From Escherichia fergusonii ATCC 35469 (GTDB lineage: Bacteria > Pseudomonadota > Gammaproteobacteria > Enterobacterales > Enterobacteriaceae): DNA of 64,000 nt. Where the stretch lies: NCBI RefSeq assembly GCF_000026225.1, contig NC_011740.1, positions 3,720,001 through 3,784,000 of the forward strand, given 5' to 3'. Made by a program: the position numbers and the translations under genes. Below are positions 34,796 to 43,115 of this stretch, one piece after another. The notes beneath the pieces are model-generated. The model made no database searches, was not told the origin of the DNA, and saw nothing but the letters and a program-made list of their open reading frames with translations. Position 1 is the stretch's first letter. Each line of letters begins with the position of its first letter.

Positions 34796-35929
34796 ATGCG
34801 AAAATTCAAAACAGTATTTATGCGTGGCGGCACCAGCAAGGGCTGTATGTTTTTAAAAGACTTCTTGCCTGCTGATCGTGCGCAATGGGACTCCATCTTC
34901 CTGCAAGTCATGGGCGATCCTGATCCTAAACAGATTGATGGAATGGGTGGTACAGTCTCCTCTAATAACAAAATCGTTATTGTCTGGAAGAGTGAATTAC
35001 CCGGGGTCGATGTGGAATATCTGGTCGGCCAGGTGATCGCCGGAAAAAGTCAGGTCGATTACAAATCGAACTGTGGAAATATGACCGCTGCCGTCGGTCC
35101 ATTTGCCATCGAAGAAGGGCTATTACCGGCTATTGCCCCAATAACTACCGTCAGAATGCTCAATCACAACACCGGTAAACGCATCGATATTACTGTTCCT
35201 TGTGAAAATGGTGGTATTGCCCTGGATGGTGATTGCCAGATCGCGGGTGTCGATGGCACCGCCCCGGAACTGAAAGTTAACTTTCTTAATCCCGCCGGTT
35301 CCAAAACCGGCAAGTTGCTGCCAACCGGAAACACGCTGGATGTATTAACTATTCCTGGGCTGGGTGAAATCGAAGCCACAATTCTCGATATCAGCAATCC
35401 GATGGTGTTGGTACGTGCCGAAGATTTGGGATTAACCGGGACAGAACTCCCGGAAGAGATTAATCAAAACAACGCCGTCTGCGAGCTGCTGGAAAACATC
35501 CGTGGCACAGCTGCGTGCATGATGGGCTTTGCTAATAACCTGGATGACGCACGGGAAAATAGCCCTGCTGTACCCAAAGTTGGCATGGTTACCGTGGCGA
35601 AAAGTTACCCCCACATCGCCAATGAACACGTTGATATGCAAGAGATGGATATCTGCGCACGTGTGATTTCCGTCTTCAAATGCCACAAAGCCTGTCCTCT
35701 TACCTCCGCCAGCGCTATCAGCGTAGCAGCTTTTCTGCCTGGCAGTCTGGTGCAGCAAATCATCCCCAATCGGGACTGGTTACAAGGTGTGCGTATTGGT
35801 CACCCCAGTGGCGTTATGAAGATGTATCCGTCATTTGCGCAGGAAGGCGACGACATTGTGATTCCCGGCGTTGCTGTACAGCGTACAGCCAGACGCATCA
35901 TGGATGGAATGGTTTATATCCGTAGTTAA
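34796..35929 (+). CDS. PrpF-family delta-isomerase (aconitate/methylaconitate isomerase-like)
   Basis: 377 aa from MRKFKTVFMRGGTSKGCMFL, with CAGGA upstream; the longer frame adds 12 unrelated residues. Two diaminopimelate-epimerase-like halves. PrpF hallmarks: FMRGGTSKGCMF, IDGMGGTVSSNNKIVIV, YKSNCGNMTAAVGPFAIEEG, VDGTAPELKVNFLNPAGSKTGK split by the family loop, and IGHPSGVMKMYP. PrpF relatives move the double bond or geometry of aconitate-type acids (methylaconitate, trans-aconitate, oxalomesaconate). Here it probably prepares an unsaturated tricarboxylate for one of the aconitases. Confidence 0.85.
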   Translation: MRKFKTVFMRGGTSKGCMFLKDFLPADRAQWDSIFLQVMGDPDPKQIDGMGGTVSSNNKIVIVWKSELPGVDVEYLVGQVIAGKSQVDYKSNCGNMTAAVGPFAIEEGLLPAIAPITTVRMLNHNTGKRIDITVPCENGGIALDGDCQIAGVDGTAPELKVNFLNPAGSKTGKLLPTGNTLDVLTIPGLGEIEATILDISNPMVLVRAEDLGLTGTELPEEINQNNAVCELLENIRGTAACMMGFANNLDDARENSPAVPKVGMVTVAKSYPHIANEHVDMQEMDICARVISVFKCHKACPLTSASAISVAAFLPGSLVQQIIPNRDWLQGVRIGHPSGVMKMYPSFAQEGDDIVIPGVAVQRTARRIMDGMVYIRS

Positions 35930-35967
35930 ATCATTCAGTTATAACAGATTCGATAAGGAATATTTTA

Positions 35968-38232
35968 ATGATTACGCTTTCTGACAGCGGTGTTTACTTA
36001 CGCAACGGCAATGAGATTATTGATGAGCGCCATGCCCCGGCGACGTTCAACAAAGAAGAGGCGAAAAAAGGCACCATCGCGTGGTCTATTTTGCAGGCTC
36101 ACAACACATCGGGTGATATGCGTCGACTGAAAATTAAATTCGATGCCCTTACCTCCCACGACATTACCTTTGTCGGCATTATCCAGACGGCGAAAGCCTC
36201 TGGCATGAACTGGTTTCCCGTACCGTACATCCTGACCAACTGCCATAACTCCTTATGTGCAGTAGGCGGCACAATCAATAGCGACGACCACATGTTTGGG
36301 CTTTCCGCCGCAAAGAAATATGGCGGAACATTTGTGCCACCGCATTTGGCGGTTATCCATCAGTACATGCGGGAAATGATGGCTGGCGGCGGCAAAATGA
36401 TCCTCGGTTCTGACAGTCACACACGCTATGGCGCGCTGGGTACGATGGCGATTGGCGAAGGTGGCGGTGAACTGGTTAAGCAGCTGCTAAATGACACTTA
36501 CGATATCGACTACCCGGAAGTGATTGCCATTCATCTGAGTGGCAAACCGCAACCAGGCGTTGGTCCACACGACGTGGCGCTGGCGATTATTGGTGCAGTA
36601 TTTGCGAATGGCTATGTCAAAAATAAAGTGATGGAATTCGTTGGGCCGGGCATTGCGGAAATGGACACCGACTTCCGCAATAGCGTCGATGTGATGACCA
36701 CTGAAACGACCTGCCTGAGTTCAATCTGGCGAACGGATGCTGACACCCACTGTTTCCTGGCGAAACATGGCCGCCCGGATGCTTATAAGCGTCTTGATCC
36801 TGCTGATATCACCTGGTACGACGGCTGCGTGCAGGTGAATTTAAGCGCTATTCAGCCGATGATTGCTCTGCCCTTCCATCCGGGCAATGTGTATACCATT
36901 AATACACTGAATGAAAACTTAAGCGATATTCTGCATAGTGTCGACCGCGAGGCGAAACAGATTGCCGGAGAAGAAACCTCATTTTCTCTGCTCAAACATA
37001 TAGAGAATGGCAAACTGCGCGTACAACAGGGAATTATCGCGGGCTGTGCTGGTGGTAACTATTCCAACGTCTATGCCGCATCGCAAATGCTCCGTGGTAA
37101 GCAGTGCGGCAACGATGCCTTCTCACTCGCCGTTTACCCCTCTTCTCAACCCGTCTTTATGGATCTGGTGAAAAAAGGCGTGATTTCCGATCTGATGGCG
37201 TCCGGGGCTGTCATTCGCACCGCATTCTGCGGCCCTTGTTTTGGCGCAGGCGATACCCCGTGTCACGATGGCATAAGTATTCGCCATACCACGCGTAACT
37301 TCCCGAATCGTGAAGGTTCCAAACCCGGTGTAGGTCAGATGTCTGCCGTGGCGCTGATGGACGCCCGTTCAATTGCAGCAACGGCAGCCAACGGCGGCCT
37401 GCTCACTCCGGCAACCGATCTTCCGCCAGTAGAAATTGCCGAATACGAGTTTGATCCCACCCCTTACCATAGCCGTGTATATATCGGCACTCATCAGCCA
37501 GTCAAAGACGCAGAACTGGTCTATGGTCCGAATATTAAAGACTGGCCAGAGCTTGGCGCACTTACCGAGCATATTTTGCTTAAAGTTGTGTCGAAAATCA
37601 TGGACCCGGTGACGACGACCGACGAACTGATCCCCTCTGGTGAAACATCGTCATGGCGCTCTAACCCATTGAAACTGGCTGAATTCACGTTATCCCGTCG
37701 CGATCCCCAATACGTTACCCGAAGTAAAGCCGTTCAGGCTCTGGAAAATGCTCGTGTAAATGGGGAAAACGTTGCCGAACTGGCCCCTATTTTTACCCGG
37801 ATCCACGCACTGGCTGGTTTCGATACTGTTCGTCCACAAGACGTTGAAATTGGCAGCATGATCTACGCCGTGAAGCCCGGTGATGGCTCTGCCCGTGAGC
37901 AGGCAGCAAGTTGCCAGCGTGTACTCGGCGGCCTGGCGAATATCGCGGAAGAGTACGCCACCAAACGTTATCGCTCTAACGTCATCAACTGGGGAATGCT
38001 GCCCTTCCAGTTAACCGGAGAACCGACCTTTGAACCTGGCGATGCCATTTTCGTTCCTTACGTACGTGCAGCCCTGGATGCCGACGCCCTGACCTTCCCG
38101 GCTTTTGTCATCCGGCAAAACGGTCAGCCTGAAGAGATCGAACTGACGATGACTCCACTTACTCAGGATGAACGTGAAATTATTAAGGCTGGCTGCCTGA
38201 TTAACTACAACAAAGCTCGTAACCATAAGTAA
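35968..38232 (+). CDS. Aconitase-superfamily hydratase, YbhJ-like, 754 aa
   Basis: Starts MITLSDSGVYLRNGNEIIDE, with AAGGA 8 nt upstream. Active-site segments: GSDSHTRYGALGTMAIGEGG, FVGPGIAEMDTDFRNSVDVM and a swivel domain with PGDGSAREQAASCQRVLGGL near residues 630-660. Fe-S cysteines are present: Cys360 in IAGCAGGNYS and Cys421/Cys424 in FCGPCFG. Length and motifs resemble the uncharacterised K-12 hydratase YbhJ (about 753 aa) rather than AcnA (891 aa). The acid it acts on is unknown. Part of the rightward run, 38 bp after the PrpF-like gene. Confidence 0.82.
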   Translation: MITLSDSGVYLRNGNEIIDERHAPATFNKEEAKKGTIAWSILQAHNTSGDMRRLKIKFDALTSHDITFVGIIQTAKASGMNWFPVPYILTNCHNSLCAVGGTINSDDHMFGLSAAKKYGGTFVPPHLAVIHQYMREMMAGGGKMILGSDSHTRYGALGTMAIGEGGGELVKQLLNDTYDIDYPEVIAIHLSGKPQPGVGPHDVALAIIGAVFANGYVKNKVMEFVGPGIAEMDTDFRNSVDVMTTETTCLSSIWRTDADTHCFLAKHGRPDAYKRLDPADITWYDGCVQVNLSAIQPMIALPFHPGNVYTINTLNENLSDILHSVDREAKQIAGEETSFSLLKHIENGKLRVQQGIIAGCAGGNYSNVYAASQMLRGKQCGNDAFSLAVYPSSQPVFMDLVKKGVISDLMASGAVIRTAFCGPCFGAGDTPCHDGISIRHTTRNFPNREGSKPGVGQMSAVALMDARSIAATAANGGLLTPATDLPPVEIAEYEFDPTPYHSRVYIGTHQPVKDAELVYGPNIKDWPELGALTEHILLKVVSKIMDPVTTTDELIPSGETSSWRSNPLKLAEFTLSRRDPQYVTRSKAVQALENARVNGENVAELAPIFTRIHALAGFDTVRPQDVEIGSMIYAVKPGDGSAREQAASCQRVLGGLANIAEEYATKRYRSNVINWGMLPFQLTGEPTFEPGDAIFVPYVRAALDADALTFPAFVIRQNGQPEEIELTMTPLTQDEREIIKAGCLINYNKARNHK

Positions 38233-38246
38233 AAAATGGAGTTGTT

Positions 38247-39410
38247 ATGACATTTATCGAAGAGGCTCAGGCGAAATTTGCAGAGTTGATCACCAGCGAA
38301 CTGGCGCGTATTGCCACCATGAAACAAGCCGGAGAGGTAAAAGATTTCGCCAGCATGGAGCGGATCGTCGTCGGTATTTTGCCAGGCGATGGTATCGGCC
38401 CAATCATTATGGCTCAGGCATTACGGGTGCTGGCATTTCTGGCACAAGAGGAGATCGCCGCGGGTAAACTGGAGCTGCGCCCTGTTAGTGGAATGACCAT
38501 TGAAGATCGTGCACGTCAGGGGCAAAGCCTTCCTGATGATGTTCTGCAGCAAGTTAAACAGTGTGATGTGTTATTAAAAGGCCCGATGGTGACACCGCGT
38601 CCGGGTGAAGAATGGCCCAATATGGTCAGTGCGAATAGCCTGCTGCGCCGTTCACTGGACCTGTTCGCCGCCGTGCGCCCGGTTGCTATTCCTGAGAAGA
38701 ATATCGACTGGACCTTCTTTCGCGAAAATATCGAAGGCGAATATATCTGGGGTAACAAAGGGATTCAGGTGACAGAAGATCTGGCGGTGGATTTCAAAGT
38801 GCAAACCACACCAGGCACTGAGCGCATTGCACGTCAGGCATTTGAGTTTGCGAGAAAAAATGGCAAAACCAACGTCACGGTGATCACCAAATCCAATATC
38901 GTCAAACTGGCAGATGGTAACTTTCTGCAAGGAGTTCGTGAGGTAGGTAAACGCGAATACCCGGAAATTGATGTTCAGGATCGGCTGGTTGATGCCATGT
39001 GTGCTCGCATGGCGGACGAAACCTTCTGCAAAGGATTGCAGGTTTTTGTATTACCAAACCTGTATGGCGATATCGTCACTGATATTGCCGCCGAACTGCA
39101 GGGCGGATTGGGTACCGCGGCTTCCGCCAATATCGGCAACCGCTACGCCATGTTTGAGGCAATTCACGGCACGGCACCGGGTCTTATCAGCGAAGGGCGT
39201 GGCGAGTATGCCGACCCGTGCAGCCTCATTCGTGCGGTAGGCATGTTGCTCGCACATATCGGTTATGGCGATAAGAGCCGTAAGCTAAGCCAGGCGCTCC
39301 ACCGTTGTACTGTCAGCGAACGAAAAAAAGTCGTTACCACATGGCCACAGGATGCCAGTGCGGCGGAGTTTACTGACTATCTGCTGGAAGTGTTGGCTGA
39401 CCTGAACTAA
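38247..39410 (+). CDS. Isocitrate/isopropylmalate-type beta-decarboxylating dehydrogenase
   Basis: 387 aa, with GGAG 5 nt before the ATG. Hallmarks of the family: GILPGDGIGPIIMAQALRVL, SANSLLRRSLDLFAAVRPV, FRENIEGEYIWGN, VITKSNIVKLADGNFLQGV, NLYGDIVTDIAAELQGGLGT and FEAIHGTAPGLISEGRGEYA, where the HGTAP loop contacts the cofactor adenine. The layout is closest to NAD-dependent isocitrate and tartrate/homoisocitrate enzymes, not to E. coli Icd. It would oxidise and decarboxylate the 2-hydroxy tricarboxylate made by an aconitase to a 2-oxo acid. The N-terminus has a 35-residue extension before the usual first strand. Confidence 0.84.
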   Translation: MTFIEEAQAKFAELITSELARIATMKQAGEVKDFASMERIVVGILPGDGIGPIIMAQALRVLAFLAQEEIAAGKLELRPVSGMTIEDRARQGQSLPDDVLQQVKQCDVLLKGPMVTPRPGEEWPNMVSANSLLRRSLDLFAAVRPVAIPEKNIDWTFFRENIEGEYIWGNKGIQVTEDLAVDFKVQTTPGTERIARQAFEFARKNGKTNVTVITKSNIVKLADGNFLQGVREVGKREYPEIDVQDRLVDAMCARMADETFCKGLQVFVLPNLYGDIVTDIAAELQGGLGTAASANIGNRYAMFEAIHGTAPGLISEGRGEYADPCSLIRAVGMLLAHIGYGDKSRKLSQALHRCTVSERKKVVTTWPQDASAAEFTDYLLEVLADLN

Positions 39411-39466
39411 CGCACTCCCTCTCCTGGCGGCATTCGTCGCCGGGATAAACCAAAAGGAAAATCACC

Positions 39467-41989
39467 GTGCTGGATGAATACCGCCAACATCAGCGTGCCC
39501 GGGCAGCGGCTGGTCTGGTACCAAAGCCCCTGAATGCAGATCAGGTCCGTGCTCTGACAGATTTGCTGCAAAATCCCCTCTCTGCCGATGACGAAGCATT
39601 GTTATATGATCTGCTGGTGAATCGTGTTCCACCGGGTGTGGATGAAGCCGCTGAAGTCAAAGCTTCATTTCTGGCTGCTATCGCTCATGGCGAACTCGCT
39701 TGTGCGAGAATCAACAAACTACAGGCAATTACATTGCTGGGAACTATGGCTGGAGGCTATAATCTGCCACCCTTGATTGCCGCCCTTGATGACAACGAAC
39801 TTGCCTCCACAGCGGTGACAGCTCTCGCCAACACCCTGTTAATCTTCGACTATTTTCAACCAATTGCCGACAAGGCAACCGCCAAAAACCCCTACGCCAT
39901 GCAGGTACTACACGCCTGGGCAGCTGGCGACTGGTTTCTTAGCCGTCCGGCAGTGGCAGAAAAAATCACGCTAACCGTATTCAAAGTAGCCGGAGAAACG
40001 AATACCGATGACCTCTCCCCGGCGCAGGATGTCTGGTCTCGCCCGGATATTCCTCTGCATGCCCTGACGATGCTAAAGAATCCGCGTGAAGGCATTATTG
40101 CAGACAAACCAGGCGAAATTGGTCCGATGCGACAAATCGCCAGTTTGAAAGAGAACGGGTATCCATTAGCTTTCGTTGGCGATACCGTCGGGACAGGTTC
40201 ATCACGTAAATCCGCAACAAACTCCTTACTCTGGCTCATGGGAGAAGATATCCCGTGGATCCCGAACAAACGCCGGGGCGGCGTGGTGCTGGCAGGGAAA
40301 ATCGCCCCCATTTTCTTTAATACGCTGCAAGATGCCGGTGCTCTCCCCATAGAAGCGGATATTTCATCTTTGCAGATGGGCGATATCATCGATATTTACC
40401 CAATACGTGGCGAGATACGCGCTCATCATAACGACGAACTGCTGGCACGCTTTACGCTCAAAACCGAAGGGATGCTTGATGAAGTACGTGCCGGTGGACG
40501 CATTGCATTAATTATTGGTCGCGCGCTCACCGCCAAAGCCCGACAAGCGCTGAATCTGCCACCGTCTATGTTATTTCATTCACCGCAAACAGCTGTAGTA
40601 AGTTCCCAGGGATTTACTCAGGCGCAGAAAATAATGGGGCGTGCCTGCGGTGTTGAGGGTGTTCGCCCCGGCAGCTGGTGTGAACCTAAAATCACATCTA
40701 TAGGTTCGCCAGATACCAGCGGTCCATTAACACGTGATGAACTCAAGGACCTGGCTTGCCTGCATTTTTCTGCTGATTTGGTCATGCAGTCCTTCTGTCA
40801 TACAGCGGCATATCCTGAGCAAATCGATGTGGCAACACATCAAACACTGGCAGATTTTATGCGCCAACGAGGTGGTATTGCGCTGCGTCCTGGTGATGGC
40901 GTTATCCACTCCTGGCTTAACCGCATGTTGCTGCCTGATACCGTCGGAACGGGTGGCGATTCGCACACCCGTTTCCCTGTCGGACTCTCTTTGCCTGCGG
41001 GATCTGGGCTGGTGGCATTCGCTGCTGCAACAGGTGTGATGCCACTGGATATGCCAGAATCAGTACGGGTCCGTTTTCATGGTGAGCTGCAACCGGGGAT
41101 CACCTTGCGCGATCTGGTACATGCCATCCCCTGGTATGCCTGCCAGAACGGCTTACTCACTCTTGAGAAACGTGGCAAGGTTAACGTTTTCTCCGGGCGA
41201 ATCATTGAAATTGAAGGGCTGGAGCATCTCAGTGTCGAGCAGGCCTTTGAGCTGACCGCCGCCACTGCCGAGCGTTCTGCCGCTGGATGCACCATCGCGC
41301 TGAGTGAAGCCTCAGTAATCACCAATATGCAGTCGAATGTTGCCCTGTTGAAAGGGTTGATCGCCGACGGTTATGGTGACCGGAACACTCTGGAGCGTCG
41401 CATCAGGAAAATGGAAGCATGGCTGGCAAGCCCAAAATTGCTGGTTGCAGATGCTGATGCGCAATATGCCGCTACCCTGGATATTGATCTGAATAGCTTG
41501 TGTGAGCCATTACTTTGCGCACCTGACGATCCTGATGATGTACGCCCACTTTCTGCTCTTAGTGGTGTCTCTATAGATGAGGTGTTTATTGGTTCCTGTA
41601 TGACCCGTGTTAGTCATTACCGGGCAACGGGAGAATTACTTCGTGGGCATAAAGGGCAACTGCCAGCACGCCTGTGGCTGACACCACCAACGCGGATGGA
41701 TGCCAATAAACTACGGGAAGAGGGTTGGTTCAGTGTTTTTGGGCAACGCGGTGGCAGAATTGAGATCCCCGGTTGTTCATTGTGTATGGGCAACCAGGCG
41801 CGAGTTGCTAATAACGCCACAGTGGTGTCGACATCAACACGTAACTTCCCGAATCGATTAGGTAATGGCGCCCATGTTTATCTGGCCTCCGCAGAAGTTG
41901 CAGCGATTTGCGCCCGACTGGGACGATTGCCAACGAAGGAGGAGTATTTTGCTGCTGTTGCGTCTCTTGTTAGCTGCGAAAGACCTTGA
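39467..41989 (+). CDS. Aconitase B-like bifunctional hydratase (AcnB paralogue)
   Basis: GTG start with AAAAGGA upstream; 840 aa against 865 in E. coli AcnB. Co-linear with AcnB throughout: N-terminal HEAT-like domain (1-160), swivel domain (GETNTDDLSPAQDVWSRPDI, VGTGSSRKSATNSLLWLMGE), then the catalytic domains (GDGVIHSWLNRMLLPDTVGT, GDSHTRFPVGLSLPAGSGLV). Fe-S cysteines sit at Cys711, Cys770 and Cys773, matching AcnB. It lacks roughly the last 25 residues of AcnB. It could act on isocitrate, 2-methylisocitrate or the pathway's own acid. The chromosomal acnB is expected elsewhere, so this is a specialised second copy. Confidence 0.87.
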   Translation: MLDEYRQHQRARAAAGLVPKPLNADQVRALTDLLQNPLSADDEALLYDLLVNRVPPGVDEAAEVKASFLAAIAHGELACARINKLQAITLLGTMAGGYNLPPLIAALDDNELASTAVTALANTLLIFDYFQPIADKATAKNPYAMQVLHAWAAGDWFLSRPAVAEKITLTVFKVAGETNTDDLSPAQDVWSRPDIPLHALTMLKNPREGIIADKPGEIGPMRQIASLKENGYPLAFVGDTVGTGSSRKSATNSLLWLMGEDIPWIPNKRRGGVVLAGKIAPIFFNTLQDAGALPIEADISSLQMGDIIDIYPIRGEIRAHHNDELLARFTLKTEGMLDEVRAGGRIALIIGRALTAKARQALNLPPSMLFHSPQTAVVSSQGFTQAQKIMGRACGVEGVRPGSWCEPKITSIGSPDTSGPLTRDELKDLACLHFSADLVMQSFCHTAAYPEQIDVATHQTLADFMRQRGGIALRPGDGVIHSWLNRMLLPDTVGTGGDSHTRFPVGLSLPAGSGLVAFAAATGVMPLDMPESVRVRFHGELQPGITLRDLVHAIPWYACQNGLLTLEKRGKVNVFSGRIIEIEGLEHLSVEQAFELTAATAERSAAGCTIALSEASVITNMQSNVALLKGLIADGYGDRNTLERRIRKMEAWLASPKLLVADADAQYAATLDIDLNSLCEPLLCAPDDPDDVRPLSALSGVSIDEVFIGSCMTRVSHYRATGELLRGHKGQLPARLWLTPPTRMDANKLREEGWFSVFGQRGGRIEIPGCSLCMGNQARVANNATVVSTSTRNFPNRLGNGAHVYLASAEVAAICARLGRLPTKEEYFAAVASLVSCERP

Positions 41990-42066
41990 GTGAATACTCC
42001 GTTCGTTAAGACTTTATCCTGACGATGCATTTTTCTCGCAAGAAGATAAACTGCCGAATCTGTTTG

Positions 42067-42082
42067 ATATTGTATACAATAT
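42067..42082. promoter_or_regulatory. Perfect 16-bp palindrome before the FAH-family gene
   Basis: ATATTGTATACAATAT is fully palindromic and shares the TTGTATA/TATACAA core with the GntR tandem operator at 25835-25874. It lies in the 237-bp gap (41990-42226) in front of the last catabolic gene and may be a second GntR site with its own promoter. Assignment is inference. Confidence 0.5.
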
Positions 42083-42226
42083 GGCGCTTCCAGTGTGGTG
42101 GCGTCATAACCACAATGGGCTTTTGACTGTAATACCCGAACTGCATGGATTGCTGATGACTACCGGGTTTCTGGCCCACCTTCCTGCAGATCTCCTGTTA
42201 TCTGATGATTATCCCGTGAGCTATTA

Positions 42227-43081
42227 ATGAAACTCGTTAGTTTTACCCACAATAACGCCCATCGTTATGGGATCCTCCAGGATAGCGGCGTGACGGATTT
42301 AACGCTGCATTTTCCACAATACCCAACCTTACGGTCATTTCTGGAAGTACTGGAAAATATTCCTCCTTCGACCCTGACCACACTGGAAATCAACTATCCG
42401 CTGGACGACATCACCTTTTTACCGCTGATACCCGATCCGCAAAAAATTCTTTGTGTTGGGATGAACTATCAGGAGAAGCGTCTGGAGTTTGATGAAGAAG
42501 ATCCGGCACCGACGTTGTTTGTGCGTTTCCCTGATTCGCAATGTGGACATATGGGAAACATCATCAAACCCGCAGCCAGTCAGGAATTTGACTATGAAGG
42601 TGAGCTGGCACTGGTGATTGGAAAAGGTGGGCGCAATATTTCAGCAGACAATGCACTGCAACATATTGCGGGATATAGCTGCTATATGGATGGCTCTGCC
42701 CGTGACTGGCAACACGCCTGGTTTACCGCCGGGAAAAACTGGCCCTCAACCGGGGGATTCGGTCCGTGGTTGGTAACGCGTGACGAAATTAAAGATCCCA
42801 ATACGCTTTGTATCAAAACGCGTCTTAATGGCGTGGAAGTTCAAAACGAAAACACGATCAATATGATACACAGCGTTCCAGAGCTGATTACCTATATCAG
42901 CACCTTTTGCCAGTTAGTCCCCGGCGACGTGATTTTAACGGGTTCTCCTGGCGGGGTTGGGAAGAAACGCACGCCACCGTTATTTTTAAAAGACGGCGAT
43001 ACCATTGAAGTGGAAATCGAAAAGATCGGTTGTTTATATAACCGGATTATTGATGAGATTCCTGAAAATATCGCCATTTGA
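42227..43081 (+). CDS. Fumarylacetoacetate hydrolase (FAH) family protein
   Basis: 284 aa, starting MKLVSFTHNNAHRYGILQDS. FAH motifs: ILCVGMNYQEKRLEFDEED, FDYEGELALVIGKGGRNISA (metal-binding glutamates), IAGYSCYMDGSARDWQHAWF (aspartate), GKNWPSTGGFGPWLVTRDEI and PGDVILTGSPGGVGKKRTPP. Members cleave or decarboxylate 2-oxo (acylpyruvate-like) acids, or hydrolyse ring-opened products. Here it plausibly splits the 2-oxo acid produced by the dehydrogenase. The ATG overlaps the TAA of a short upstream open frame (TAATG). Last gene of the island; a terminator follows. Confidence 0.83.
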   Translation: MKLVSFTHNNAHRYGILQDSGVTDLTLHFPQYPTLRSFLEVLENIPPSTLTTLEINYPLDDITFLPLIPDPQKILCVGMNYQEKRLEFDEEDPAPTLFVRFPDSQCGHMGNIIKPAASQEFDYEGELALVIGKGGRNISADNALQHIAGYSCYMDGSARDWQHAWFTAGKNWPSTGGFGPWLVTRDEIKDPNTLCIKTRLNGVEVQNENTINMIHSVPELITYISTFCQLVPGDVILTGSPGGVGKKRTPPLFLKDGDTIEVEIEKIGCLYNRIIDEIPENIAI

Positions 43082-43087
43082 TCAATC

Positions 43088-43114
43088 ACGGAGGCTTTCG
43101 CCTCCGTTCTTATT
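43088..43114 (+). terminator. Terminator at the right end of the island
   Basis: Stem ACGGAGGC (43088-43095) and GCCTCCGT (43100-43107) with a TTTC loop, followed by TCTTATT. It separates the FAH gene from the convergent metE, which stops at 43116, and may serve both. Confidence 0.75.
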
Positions 43115-43115
43115 A

